From NCBI GenBank assembly GCA_932521025.1, contig OW051473.1, positions 9,672,001 to 9,736,000 on the forward strand: a stretch of 64,000 nt of DNA, in the 5' to 3' direction. Made by a program: the position numbers and the translations under genes. The stretch comes from Oscheius onirici. Taxonomy: Eukaryota; Nematoda; Chromadorea; Rhabditida; Rhabditidae. The notes under the pieces were generated by a model that was given only the letters and a program-made list of their open reading frames with translations, did no database searches and was not told the origin of the DNA. Positions 1-11,712 of the stretch are shown here, one piece after another (the first letter of the stretch is position 1; every line of letters begins with the position of its first letter).

Positions 1-1571
1 GTAAAATTAGGGAAGAAAGGGGCAGAAAGAACGCCCTTCTCGGCTGTGAGTACCTTGAAGAGTCAGAAAGAGGCGGAGCTGCAATAAAGCCAAGAGTGTT
101 AGCGATTTGACAACTGAGCGTAAAGAGATAATAGTTGAAAACAAATTGTTCCTTTGGAGCAATACTGCCGTCTTTTCAGGTTCACATGAAAAAAATTCAT
201 GGTCGTTAAAACACGCCACTTTCAAGTTTTGGGAGGTATAGGTTAAAAACAAAGTTCTTTCTGAGATTCTGCCATAAAATTGGGGAAGTGCAAATCGCAA
301 CATGTATACGACAAAAATTGTGATATACAAAATTGAAAGAACGGACACTATTGGTTCGAAAGGTTATTTTATTTATATCAAGTGTTACGTTTAAGGCAAG
401 GTACTTATTTTTGTTATTTTTGTAATGTGACAATAAGGAATCATTCAATTGCCTAAATCAATTTAGGAAGCAGCTCTTAAGTATAGTATTTACCTATATA
501 TCAAAACGTCACTGAACGTTATCGAATCAAAAGTCTTAAAGCTAAGTATGCGTGAAAATAGCCAAAAGAACTGCCATATATGAAACGTCACAAATCCCAG
601 TTTGGCAGCCGGGAGATGGCCAAAATTGTTCCGGAAGTTGTGCCTCTGCACCTTTCAGTGTCCGGGCAAGCTTAGTTCACACCCTGTCTGAACTTGAGGA
701 CAGAGCGGTTGCCGGAAGTATGCTAAGGAAACCACAAGAAGGTTTCTGAACCTTTCGGATCAGGTTTTCAGTTATTGGTTTTTTGAGCATTTGGATAGGG
801 AAAAGGGTGAAAGTCGAGATATGCTTGCAATAACAAGCCAAAGTAATTTCCTCTAGGTTGCCACCATGTGATGATCGGTATTATCAAAGCAGGATGTGAA
901 TCAATGCGGGTCATTAACACTACATTTCGTACTTGTGAAAGAGCCGGCCCAAGAGAGATTTATTAGTCGCTCATCGAACAGTCAACGGCCGTTGAGAGTA
1001 AGTGGCAGATCGGCCCAGGTGTGCCATAAACTTTTTGAAAGACAATCTCGACAAAAGACTTTCGGCTGTTGGTTTGATGACTACACACACTCGTCCGAAC
1101 AGCTACTGCTGAGGATACGGAGGGAAGAAGTCTTGACTTGATTCCGAGTGGCAGGTTGACACAAGAAGGAACTCACGTTGGGACAATGAATGATTGACGC
1201 GATATCCTTATGGGAAAAAACGAACGTACTTAAGTTTCTGAGTCATCGGATGCATTCTATTGACTTGTGAAGCAAAATTTCTTACTACCAATCTATGTTA
1301 AGTTAAAACGTGCAGGATGGTACTGCTTTAAGTATGGAAACATTCATCAATCTTCTAAAGAAATGAAAAAACGTTCAAAGTTTCAGTTAAAAACAACTGA
1401 AATGGTAGCACAAAGACGACTGTTTGAACAGAAAGGGTGCATTTCAACTGCTATATTGTAGATCACCAAAGTACGTCTTCACATCTCCCGGCTGTTCAGG
1501 GAACTGAATGTCAGTTAGATCTTTAGAGTGGGCAGGTGGCGTTATCATTTTCAGTTTTTCGACTACTAGAA
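1..1571. other. No gene supported
   Basis: Short open frames occur on both strands (for example 552-749 and 896-1141, plus) but none has a convincing start, splice partner or protein-like composition. I see no repeat of note. Confidence 0.5.
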
Positions 1572-1578
1572 CTCATTT

Positions 1579-1771
1579 TCAAGCTTTGCGATGTTCTGCA
1601 ATCTTGTAGAGGAGATTAAAAGCTACAACTTTATAAAACATCACGAAGCTGGACGACCCTTTCTTCATGTTGAAAAGCCAGTTGAGAGATTGTCTTGAGA
1701 TTAACTGCACCAGCTCATCCATGTCAACTGGTTTTTCAACATGAAGAAAGGGTCGTCCAGCTTCGTGATGT
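1579..1771 (-). CDS. Possible 3' terminal exon of an unknown gene
   Basis: The minus-strand frame ends VMFYKVVAFNLLYKIAEHRKA then stop. A related ending, VMFNRVEAGEELYNFAKHPKA then stop, is readable on the minus strand near 19957-20025, so the two stretches share an origin at DNA and perhaps protein level. A start and upstream exons were not found. The exon also contains both arms of an inverted repeat, which makes a normal gene less likely. It could equally be a dispersed repeat that happens to be open. Confidence 0.22.
1639..1770. repeat. 47-bp inverted repeat with 38-nt loop
   Basis: The arms at 1639-1685 and 1724-1770 are reverse complements with one mismatch. The loop is 38 nt. RNA from either strand would fold into a long hairpin. 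Confidence 0.85.
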
Positions 1772-2489
1772 TCCTTGTTATCTGAAAAACCACAAAAACA
1801 ATGTAAAGAATTTGGATACTCAGCCAAGGATGCAACCAAATTACTATTTTCAAAAGTTTTGGCTACGTATTTTTGCGAAGCATTCATTGCTCGTTGCTTA
1901 TGACACAATCATCATATCCCCTTTATGTCATAAACCGCAAATACAGTTAGACTACAGTAAATCCAATTTTGGGGAGATACATATTGGATCGTTTGTTTGT
2001 TTGAAAACTATATAAGATAAAAAAGACTATTTAACAACGTGGAGACTGCCGTAAGTCAGTCGCTAGCAGATAAAGCCAGACAAGCTACGGCCATTATGAG
2101 AGGTGATCATGGTTTTCGGAAATAGCTACAGCAGATCCGATTGCCAGAAATTAACTTGCAGATAACAAGGAAGGGAACCTCTTTGCCGTCATCCTGGACA
2201 GCTAGGAGTGGGAGAGAGAGAAAGAGAGGCAATAACCCGTAAAAGGCGTTTTAGGGGTTTTCGTGTAATTACAAGAGGAAGTTATGCGTTCATTTTTAGC
2301 TCTTCCGGACGCCTGAAAAAGACAACTTGTTGGGCCTGGCTTGTGGCACAACAGTCTGTTTTTTTTTCAGAAAACAAGGTCGTTCAGTCTTGTTTCTGCA
2401 ATTTGGAAGGCAGAAGTAGGAAGCGAATATATCGCTGCTTCCGACTGAATCTTCGTCTTATTACGCTTAAACCTCACAACAAATTTAGA
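1772..2489. other. No gene supported
   Basis: Contains only short open frames. Positions 2490-2496 hold the reverse complement of AATAAA, which fits as the poly(A) signal of the minus-strand gene at 2571-4318. Confidence 0.5.
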
Positions 2490-2570
2490 AGATTTATTAG
2501 AGCCTGAGACCGGTTGAGTCGAATGATGGGGGTGTGGAAAGAAGTGAGAATTGTGGCAATATGAATATGG

Positions 2571-4318
2571 TCATGCAGAGGTTTCTCTGTAGTTCGGAAT
2601 GATGGCTGGGCGGAACTGCTGTTGCTGCTGAGGACTGGCTCTGTACGGGTACTGTCCACCAGGGTATTTGTCCAGAAGGGGCTCCTGACGGAACTGGAGA
2701 TCAGCTCTGAAATTTTCTTCTTAGTTTTAAAGTTATAATTTATGTGGAAGGTTAGACATGTGCACGTGTTAGTCGTTAAGACAGAGGCATGGTATCCGCC
2801 AAAAAGACTGAATATTTTTTTGTCCATGCCTCTGCTTATGAGAAAGGAAAGAAGAAAATTACGCATTGAGTGGGGTGGCGGAGGTGCGTTGCGCCTGCCA
2901 GCTGAACAGGTTTTCCTTGCTAAAACAGAGGAATAGCGGTAGAAGCAAAAAGAGAGTGCGCATATCCGGCAGGGAAAGAGGTGCACTACCCTCTCAAAAA
3001 AAGGAAATTATAGAAGAAGCTGTGCCTCTCTAGCTCTACAGGACATGCACAGAAATACAAAATTTCAAGTCTCTAACCTCTGAGTATCTTCACGTCCCGT
3101 GATGAACTTATACGTGGTCAATAAGCAGATGATAAATCCAATTATCCAGCAGACGGTTCCCATCAAATGCAGATAAAATGCGTAGCCGATGTGTTGCTTA
3201 AAGATAATTGCTTATGACTCAGACTTGTTCCAACCTCATATGTTCCGACCATTCCCTGGACGAATCGATTGTCGACGCGGTTGGCGGCCAAAAAGAACAC
3301 TCCGTCAGCTACAAGTGACAGCAGCACTAAGAGAAAATGAGTAAAAGTCCGAGGGCATGAACTCACTGGCGAGGAAGAGAGATCCGGTGAAAACAAAGGC
3401 AGTGGGAGGGAAACAGGGAGCACAGCAGCCTGTACAGATACTGACAAAAGCCAGCATTTGTGAGGTAAGGATGAAGAAGAGGATGGCCTTGTGCCAAGCT
3501 GAAATGAAATTTTATGAATATAGATAAATTCCAGAAATAGACGACCTTTAAAGTCTATTTTTTGGCGGAACCTGGATACCAACGTTTCTGCTTAGAGCGA
3601 GCCTCTAACCGTTTGCATTCGGCGCGAGAGTAAACAAACAAAATATTTTAACTCACTGGGTTCGAACTTGACCTAACGCCTGTCCGCAATCTAACCTTTA
3701 ACCGACTGCGCCATGCGCAAATACTGGGCGGTAGCCTCCGATTTTTGAATTTATGAAATAAGCACTAACATGGAGATAACCGCATATACTGTGCAACCCA
3801 GCTTTAATGGCTAAAATTTGATCGTCTGTCATATTGAACTCTTCAATGAGTTTAGCAAAGATCCCCATGTAGAGGACTGTAGACAGGCTGTATTGTTTTA
3901 TCTCTTACCCCAGAATCTGTGATGCTCAGACTCTCCGGCTGCTCCATCCTCGTCAATGTTGTTCAGCGTGTTTTCGATAACCATTTCGGCAGAGTTATCA
4001 AACTAAAAGTAATTTTTTAACAAACCCAAGAAAATCCCTACCTTATACATGCAGTGAAGAGGGGTTTCATCGTAAAAGTCGCCGACAGCGACGACGTGCT
4101 TCTCGGCACGGATACAGTCCCACCAGAGACCATGCTGGTGTTCGGCACGGAATTCTCGAATATCAACGACCTGTGAAGCATAAAATGATGCCGAATTACG
4201 ATAAGATGTTTACCTGCCAGGCGGGCGAAAAGACGCCACCGATTGTGAGACAAAGACCGCCGAGAATGAAGACGATCGACAGTGCCAGTAGCCCTTTTTG
4301 GGCTATCGTACTGCTCAT
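2571..4318 (-). CDS. Clc-like protein, claudin-type four-pass membrane protein
   Basis: Seven exons: 4214-4318, 4042-4170, 3909-4002, 3367-3498, 3235-3326, 3078-3196 and 2571-2706. Phases agree at every splice and give 268 residues. The first membrane segment (about residues 8-30) is followed by FSPAWQ, then the extracellular loop carries the claudin signature GLWWDC followed by a second cysteine in PLHCMYKFD. Three more hydrophobic segments follow, the third pair after WHKAILFF and the last around GTVCWIIGFIICLL. The cytoplasmic tail is rich in Gln, Pro and Tyr. Claudin-superfamily proteins act at the plasma membrane in cell junctions or as channel regulators; the nematode Clc-like family is about this length. 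Four introns are 38-43 bp and two are 371 and 410 bp. A poly(A) signal lies about 75 bp past the stop. I am sure of the superfamily and fairly sure of the Clc-like subgroup; the exact orthologue is not determined. Confidence 0.88.
3651..3719 (-). pseudogene. Decayed tRNA-like sequence inside a Clc-like gene intron
   Basis: Read on the minus strand, it has an A-box-like TGGCGCAGTCGGTTA and a B-box-like AGTTCGAACCC at about tRNA spacing. The acceptor and anticodon stems do not pair, so it is not a working tRNA. It may be a dead tRNA copy or the head of a tRNA-derived SINE. Confidence 0.55.
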
Positions 4319-6289
4319 GTCCTTGAAAAGCAACGTGAAAAATACAATATTGTCAAAAAAAGAGGAAGACACGTGCTGTTAACGCCCTGTCCCAAAGATG
4401 GGAACCGGTTGATTGATCGTGGACATGCCTCTGGACAGAAAAGGGGTGGACAGGAAAAGGTGATTTGAAATCTGCGGGCTGGAGGAGATGTCCTCGGGGA
4501 CGACAGATAATGGCCATTCTCTTCAGGGTAGACAGCGTACAGGAGGGGGAGAGCGCAGGTGACAGGGACCTTGAAACGGCTTCCCCTCCCCGACATCTAA
4601 CTGCCGACCTGTGAGCGCAACCAATGCCAATCCTGGTAGCTTCAGGAAGGTATCGATTCTTCAGCTGTGGGAGGTCTGATCCGGCTTTTCTCAAAATTGA
4701 TGAAGATTCTGCAGGAATAGGAACAGGCTTATGATTCACAGATCACATCTCGGGACTGTTGCAAGAGACACGTGTTTCGAAATTACACTGTTTACGTTAC
4801 CTTCACAGGGTAATGCGAGACGTCTCGAATCAATCAACAGTCGAAGAAAAAGTCTTGTAGTTTTGATGAAGCGTTTAGTTTTGGGAAGGTTTGCTGCGAA
4901 CAGACATGGTCAATTGAAAGTGGGTGAGTCAGTTGAGGATGAAAAAGGTTTGCGGGTATCATGTGGGGAGGCAAACACGCTTCAAAACACTTTTCGTTTA
5001 GTGTCTTATACTGTAAGAGTCGAGATTATGGTGTAAGAAATTCCTTAAACAATTTGATGGCACAAAGATTGCTCTATTTTTCTTCACTTTAAATGGAAAC
5101 TCCGGAAACTCTGTACGGAAACACTTTTTAATATTCCCTTTCGCATGTAATACTTCATCAAATAAAGTATTTCAATGAAAACGTAGCCTCTGGACGTGCA
5201 GGATATTGGTTTTGTGTACTATCAGTATTGTTGAGCTAAAATTTAGACGTGACCCAAATTGTATGATGTTAGCTTTTAGTATAGGCTTGACTGGATTGAC
5301 AGTGAAATACTCAAAGAAAACTTAAAACGAAAAGAAAAACAGTTTTGGTCTGTTTTCAAACAGCTGTTTATATGAAATAACAGTTGACAGCGTAAGGCGC
5401 GCGAGAGGAGCGAGGTGATGCGAGCGACCAGTCCCTCCTACTGGAATGCGACCTTTGTCGATATAGAGAAGGGAGAAAGCGTTTGTGAACCATCTGTGGA
5501 AAGAATTTGACACTGTAGGCCCACCACTGATCCAGCCATCTCGCGCAGGCGACATAAAAGTGAGCGCGAACGATCGATGCAATCAGATAAGGTCTCAGGA
5601 CGGAAATCTGCCAGCTGACCCTGATCGGCGCTTGATTTGCATGCACGTTACGCATAAAACTTTCTGGGGAAGGGGGAATGACAGAGCAACAGACAAATGG
5701 GCCGGAGCCCAATAATGAGCGCTCGGTGCTGTTGTGACCAGTGGCGTTGCATAATGGAGTGACCACAACAATATGGCGTTTCCAAGGTAACCAGACAGCC
5801 GCCTTTCCGTTTCGAAACAGCCATGGGAAAGGGCATCCTTTACAATTCAGGAAATAACAGGATGCTTCTATTGGAAGTTGGTGGATACCTTTAAAGTTAT
5901 GAGCAAATATCTATCTTAAGCTCAAATTCAGTTTTCTTAAAAAATTTAAAATGAAAACGAGTCCAAGAAGTTGTAATTACTCCGAATATTAAGTTACACC
6001 AGTTACGGGAACCGCCTCAATGACCGACCCGGTCGGATGTCCTGCTTCCGCACACAGCCGGCTGTCGCGCGCTTTTATGCTAATTACAGGTGGATTGAAC
6101 ATATTCAAGGGATTAGCTGGCCCAAGAGCAATCAATGTACTCGGAGGGGAGAGAGATCTGTCGGGATTCAAAGACACACCGTTATGATAATTATGGGAAG
6201 TCGAGAGACTGGATCCAGTCGGATCCTCGACCTTAATTTACGAGGACAAGTCGAGGTCTATTGTTGTTCAGAAGGTGAGTAAGGACAGG
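4319..6289. other. No gene supported; likely includes the Clc-like gene 5' flank
   Basis: Overlapping minus-strand open frames at 4315-4739 and 5322-5836 have no start, splice or domain support and conflict with one another. The stretch nearest 4319 should hold the 5' UTR and promoter of the Clc-like gene, but I see no clear TATA or initiator element. Confidence 0.45.
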
Positions 6290-6480
6290 ATAAAGTTGTG
6301 AGGTGGGAGAGAAAGAGTCGCGAGATTAAGAAAGTCAGAGATTCAGAGAGATGCGAACACAGAGAAAAAAGATGACAACGAGACGTAATAAAAGAGAAAC
6401 GGTGTCTCAGAGAGTCACAGACAGAGAGTCAGAGAGGCAGAGAGACTCAGAAACAGATAAACTGAGAGACGGACAGAGCG
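6290..6480. repeat. Purine-rich simple repeat (CAGAGAGT/C-like)
   Basis: Degenerate repeats of AGAGAGTCAGAGAC-type units. The same kind of repeat occurs at 14110, 16345, 29845 and 49430. Confidence 0.85.
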
Positions 6481-7863
6481 CAACTCGAATCCTCAAGTAG
6501 TAGCGAGTTGGGAAATTGCTCAATGGAGCAAGTGGGGTCCTTGTGTGCGGAGGTACAGCTGTCAACAGGTGCGCCCGTTCAGGGCCACGATTTCGTAAGG
6601 AAAATAATTCAGAGAAAAGGTATTTATGGATCGTTGCCAGTATATCTGGGGTTGGGCTGTTAAAGAGAGATGAGACCTTGAAATGCGCTGGCGCATATTC
6701 GAACTGACACAATTTCCAGCCTGCGGGTGGCCATCCCCAGAATGCAAAACAGTACCGGAGGACAGGAGAGGGCAGAGACAAACGAGCCGCGACTGGCCCG
6801 ATGCCAGTGAAATCTCCGACCATCTCTGCTAAGTGAGTCAGCAGCTTCAAATGGACGAGGATTGACCCTAATCGTATAGATTTTATGTCTCTTTTTTTTT
6901 GCAAGGCAGTGCTGGCGAGCAAAAAGAGAGAGAGTTGACCGATAGCATACATCTGGGATAATTAGAAGCTTTTTTAAGGGAGAGAATAACGCAACTACCA
7001 GACGTTAAGCAGATTTGAAGTTTCGGGTATTCTTCTGACTTACATGCTGTATTGAAGGCGAAAAGAGGAACCAAATTGCTTCTCGCTTACTAGTAGAATC
7101 GAAATGCACAGATCTCATAACGAGAGGGAAGGGATGGAATAAAAGAGAGAGGGAGAGTTGAAAGATCCATGCAACAGTGCGAAGGGCAGTATAGTTTAAG
7201 TTTGATCTTCGATTTGGTAATATGTGAAAAGAGACATGAAAGGAAGGGAAGGGTTTCTTCAGGAGACATGCCGAAAGACATTTCTAGGCATCGAGAATCT
7301 TGTTTTGAGACAACTAACTTGACAGAGAGTTCATTTGAAGAAGCTTGTATAACTGTTTACATCCATCTTTTTCAAGCTGAGCTGCGTTCTCTGCAACACT
7401 ATCATTGTGGTCTTTGATTGGGAATATTGGAAGATTTTGAAACTTTCCAGAGACTTTTGGGCTGAATTAAGAACAACTGTTCTTCAAAAGGACCGGAAGA
7501 GCAATTATTTGACGGTCTGTAAAAAGCACTATGACTCAGATTCTTGCTAACTATTGTTTCTACCTAACTGAGTAGATCGAGACAGCTGGATCAGTAGCTT
7601 TTACAGACGGCTATTTTAAACCAAGAAAAGAACAACAATAGTGTGAAACAGCAAATATGTGGTCGACAACTGACTGTACTTTGTGGGTGTCTCTTTTTGG
7701 GCCTCAAATGTTGTTCAAGTGTTTCTAATGGAGTCGCGTCAACAATGGAAAGTCGAACCTTTCATCCAAATAAACTTTCTTCCAACCTTGAAGATGGATA
7801 ATCCTATAAGAACATGATGAAAATACAAACTGGTTTATTAGCTACTTCAACTGAAACTGTGAC
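6481..7863. other. No gene supported
   Basis: Several open frames of 60-180 codons exist on the minus strand, but they are the shadow of the purine-rich repeat or lack splice and start support. Positions 7833-7838 hold the poly(A) signal of the next minus-strand gene. Confidence 0.45.
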
Positions 7864-8406
7864 TTAAATCTGTTGCTTTTTTGTCCTTGTCAAGGCGGCA
7901 GCTAGCCTCTCATCAAACTCCAGCAAGGTCATCCTGTTCGGTGGTCGTTTTTCATCAGACTGGCGTAGGTTGTTCACAATGGCTGCCACAGAGACCCTAT
8001 CCGGTGTATCCTTTGATCCAGTCTTGAAGATGTTGTACTGCCAGCGGTTAATCACAGTCAAGCAGAAAGCCGGACTCCCATCGGTATTACTGTGGTCCGG
8101 AATCGTCCAGTGTACATCTTAAAAGCCTCTCTTTAATTCAAATCGTCATGTTCATTACCGTGTGAAACAAGACCTGAATTGCGGACAATAAGAACGCCCC
8201 ACGTTCCGCCGTAAATGTCTTCTACAACGCGCCGAACCATCTGCATTTGGATTACGGGGTCCTTTGTCTGCTGAGTGGCACGCATTATTATCCCACGAAT
8301 TGCCGGCATTGGACAGTTTTGAACGGCTGAACTTTTAAAATGGTGGGAAATGTCTTAAATAAATACCTGCTTGAACTGTGGCAACAAGGAAGAGCACTGC
8401 CAACAT
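7864..8406 (-). CDS. Small secreted protein, unknown family
   Basis: Three exons (8367-8406, 8159-8326, 7864-8117) keep phase across introns of 40 and 41 bp and give 153 residues. The start encodes a clean signal peptide, MLAVLFLVATVQA, so the product should enter the secretory pathway. The mature part contains GGTWGVLIVRNSGLVSH and WQYNIFKTG, with cysteines near residues 17 and 93. The alpha-beta pattern with a central Trp and a lysine-glycine end weakly recalls the LC8 dynein light chain fold, but LC8 proteins are cytosolic and I would not name it on this basis. A poly(A) signal lies about 30 bp past the stop. The gene model is well supported; the function is unknown. Confidence 0.75.
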
Positions 8407-9463
8407 TGGCTGAGGAAGTGAAACTGAACTAGTCTTGGCTGGCTGCCTGGGGCGGCGGTGGCAACTAGCTCGACCCAAGACGGAAGAAAGCTAATTGTTC
8501 TCAGGTCAAGAAGAATGGCAAAACAGCGAAAAGTTATTAAAGGCAATTCGAATGACATTGCGAAGCAATCTTCTTTCTTTCTATCATCGGCAAAAAGTTT
8601 GCAATTTGGTAAACCAAAGATGTTCTATCACATCCTAGAAAACTAGGACAACTTGGTACATTTTTCAAATTGACTCGCTTGACTACCAACTACGCCACAT
8701 TTCAGCTATACGTGAAGAAAATTTTGTTTAAATGACTCACCCGGCACTTTTATGTGTCTAGTTCTTGTGAGGTTTTGCTGTTTTTCACTGACATAGTTCA
8801 GCAGGTTTTAATACACAAGGATGGCACCGCCCTTCCAGGGCTAAAGATTCCTTGTCTTCTCCTTTCAGTTCTTTCTCGGACCCTCAGTTTCTTTTCATTC
8901 GTCCCTTGTCACTCCGTTCCAGTTAACCCCTGTCCCTCCAAAGAAACTACCAAAGTCATAAGAACACTTTGCGCACTTGAATTTCCTGTCGCGACTTGTT
9001 AAAAAGTAATTTGTGCACAAAGCTCCCGTCCTTATCCTCAATTAGAGCTTCAGACACACACACTTCAGACACGGGAGCAATTTAAAATAGATTGTGCAAT
9101 GTACTCAGGCTGACGACTACACGAATAATTGCGTCGGTGTAGTCGGTGGTGTGGTGGTGCGTCGGTGTACTATTTGAGAAACTCTTCCTTTATCTAATAA
9201 GTCTAAGGGTGTTACAGAAATGTTTGGTTCATTCCCCGCAGTTGTTTTCGTCCCCTCGCATGAAAACAACACTGCGGTCCGCGAAGCTCTGCTCTGGAAA
9301 TAAAGGAAGAGCGAACTGTCTCCCGCCCCAGTACACTATCTCGCGATATAAGAAATTAGACGCATAGGGTAAACAGAGCAGGAAACTTGACCACATGGCC
9401 TTTTCTCACGTCTCCCATATTTTATTTTTACCTGATCTCTTCTTGTTTTTTTTGGATTAATAC
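8407..9463. other. No gene supported
   Basis: Intergenic space between a minus-strand and a plus-strand gene, so it should hold both promoters. Open frames at 8754-9002 and 9146-9367 have no supporting signals. Confidence 0.5.
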
Positions 9464-9837
9464 ATGATCTTCTCTTACTCATTTTTCTCTGGAAATGACG
9501 AAATGGGCCAAATGATGAGGTAAGCGTTTATTTCGATGCTTTGAATCGAGATGTTTAGCTCACAATATTAGACAAAGAGCCCAAAGACACTATCTGAAGA
9601 TCTCAACATGGCCAGAGGCTCTCCTATCGATGGCTTTTGCCGCCGTATGCCGTATCCGTCATAAAACTCTACCTGCAGCCCCGCATGAGATCTGTACTTT
9701 GGCTCTTCTGATCGTAAGTGTCACATCTACCATTGTTATAATGATATATTCAGGAAAATTATAACGACATCTTCAAATACAGCTTCTATTTGAGCACTTG
9801 CCAGCAAGAAGAGCCATATCCTCAAGCTTCTCTATAA
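9464..9837 (+). CDS. Small protein of unknown function, 93 residues
   Basis: Three exons (9464-9519, 9572-9713, 9754-9837) with introns of 52 and 40 bp; phase is kept at both splices. The protein begins MIFSYSFFSGNDEMGQMM and has a basic stretch (RQRAQRHYLK), a weakly hydrophobic centre (ALLSMAFAAVC) and a tail with two cysteines' worth of spacing around STCQQEEPYPQ. No signal peptide of normal form. The pattern would suit a small mitochondrial or membrane-edge protein, but that is a guess; I do not recognise the family. No AATAAA is seen close by. Confidence 0.6.
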
Positions 9838-10062
9838 ATGCTTCTCTATAAACCCAAATTTTTCTAAATTTGTTCTGGCTGTGTTAACAAACAGATGTCG
9901 TTCTACCAAAGAGAGACTATAATCTTAGCACTAAATGAGATCCTTTTGAGATACAGATGGTTTACTGTTGCATAGCAGTTTTTCACCCAAATTGAGTTCT
10001 GTAAAGGACCCATTTTCAGTGCCCGCAGAATAGGTCCGTCCGGAAATCAGCTGAAGATCCAC

Positions 10063-10340
10063 CTGGCTCCTGTAAGATCCTTTCTCAGTCTATCGGCTTT
10101 TTCTGATCCCTTCCCAGTCAAATGGTCCCTTTTGCACTTGACTCAACAAAATCTAGAGATTCGAATTCCCACTTCAAACGTTACTTTGATAATTTCCATT
10201 TCGAAAAGCAGTTCTTTCTCCATATCAAGCATAACCGCAGGAAATTATCGATTTTCCTTGATTGGCTTTCAAAAAGGTAAGCTTTCAGATCACTGTTCAG
10301 TTCTTCACTCGATCAACCTCTCCACTCAAATATGGCTCAA
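10063..10340 (+). repeat. 278-bp segment duplicated inverted at 25578-25855
   Basis: Identical to the reverse complement of 25578-25855 except for two substitutions, both changing an amino acid in the shared frame (Ser/Asn and Val/Ile). Flanks are unrelated. It carries part of the exon of the minus-strand gene at 25550-26348. Confidence 0.92.
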
Positions 10341-10470
10341 GATAATGCTCAGGTTGGTTCATTTGTAAAATTTGTCAAATTTTGTAAAATTGAGAGGGTG
10401 AAATTACAACCATTTGTGAAATTATATAATTAAGAGAGGTAAAAATGACGGATCTCAAAATTTTCTTCAG

Positions 10471-10743
10471 GTCGGAAACCCAAATGGCAACGCCGTGGTG
10501 AAGAGAGCCGTTCCACCTCCTCCACCTGTTCTTCATGGAGGCCCCCTACCGCGATGGGCACTCCCATCGGTCAAAGGAGTCATGAAACCCACTGGACATC
10601 CTACTCCTCCATCTCGTGCTCGGCCCATCCAGAAGAAAACTATTGTTTTCCGTTCAGGGTGTTACCAAGTGCCCTGCCCACTACGGGGCCTAGTATCCCA
10701 GTACAATATCATTACATTTCCTTGTTTTGTTACCGCTTAAAAT
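10471..10743 (+). CDS. Possible 3' terminal exon next to the duplicated segment
   Basis: A TTCTTCAG acceptor precedes an open stretch that ends in TAA with an AATAAA at 10741-10746, so a transcript end here is likely. Two frames are open: one is Pro-rich (KRAVPPPPPVLHGG) and ends at 10738, the other is Ser/Thr-rich and ends at 10743. A possible upstream exon is the tail of the duplicated segment (MAQDNAQ at 10328-10351). I cannot choose the frame. Confidence 0.35.
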
Positions 10744-10749
10744 AAATAT

Positions 10750-11712
10750 ATCAATTAAAAATATAATTTAAAAGTTTCCAAACTACTACTATCCGATCTT
10801 CGCACGCTTCACGGTATGGCCTTTCGAAATGACCAGGAGGCAAAAGATAATCTTTTTGAGACTATTCGCAAAACTCAGATCCGAAACGCAGAGCCGACAT
10901 TCTCTACCTTTTTGCCTGTCTTGTTCTGTACATATCATTGAAGTCTAGAAGTTTTTTCGGGTGCAAAGTTCGTACCCCTGGGGGCGGAGACTGTTCGTTT
11001 TTGTATGCAGCTGGATGTCTTGTGACCATCAGACAGCAAACTCCTTCCTCCGCCCCTAGCCTCAGTTCTCTCCTCGTTCCCGTTTTGTGAGCTCTCCTCT
11101 CCCTGTCCTCAGAAGCTGGCTTTTTCAAGAAGCGGATCTATTCGAAAATATTAACGTACATACCCATTAACTACGATATCGTTTGTTAGGTGCCTCATTC
11201 TAGATCAAACAGAGAAACGCATCTATCATTTAGCTATCCTCCTCGCGCGGACGCAAAAGTTTGGTTACAAATTATTTTTTAATCTCGTCAGAGCGTGACT
11301 TAATACTCTGAGAGCAGCGGTACTTTCTACTTTGAACTTCCAATGCACGTTGTTTGAACACTTGTCTCTCCCAATTTTCGAGATTGAACAATATATGTTT
11401 GATCCCATCTGCCGAACAGTAAACAACAGAGAGAATAAGACATTTTCTCTGAACGTTTGGTCGGCAAGTCTCCTCATCAGAGTTTCTACATTAACAGCGC
11501 GAAAGTCAACAGTTTGAGAGCAGCTGTTTTGAAATGATCGTCGACACGCTTTGCTTATTCTATTTCTATATTGTTTTTCAATCTTCATTCCAAACATTTT
11601 CCAAATGCACTCGTTTTGACGAATAATCTTTTCTTTCTTTCGCTCCCTCACTCTCCGAATACATTGGTTACATTACAGGCTTTCATACATGGAGTTGTCT
11701 TACTTGGCATTA
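10750..11712. other. No gene supported
   Basis: Minus-strand open frames at 10904-11128 and 11265-11651 lack starts and splice partners. Nothing else stands out. Confidence 0.45.

Noticed and set aside
3651..3719. A functional tRNA gene
   Set aside because: A and B boxes are present, but the acceptor and anticodon stems do not pair.
6407..6952. 181-codon minus-strand open frame
   Set aside because: Its end is the translation of the purine-rich simple repeat and the rest has no start or splice support.
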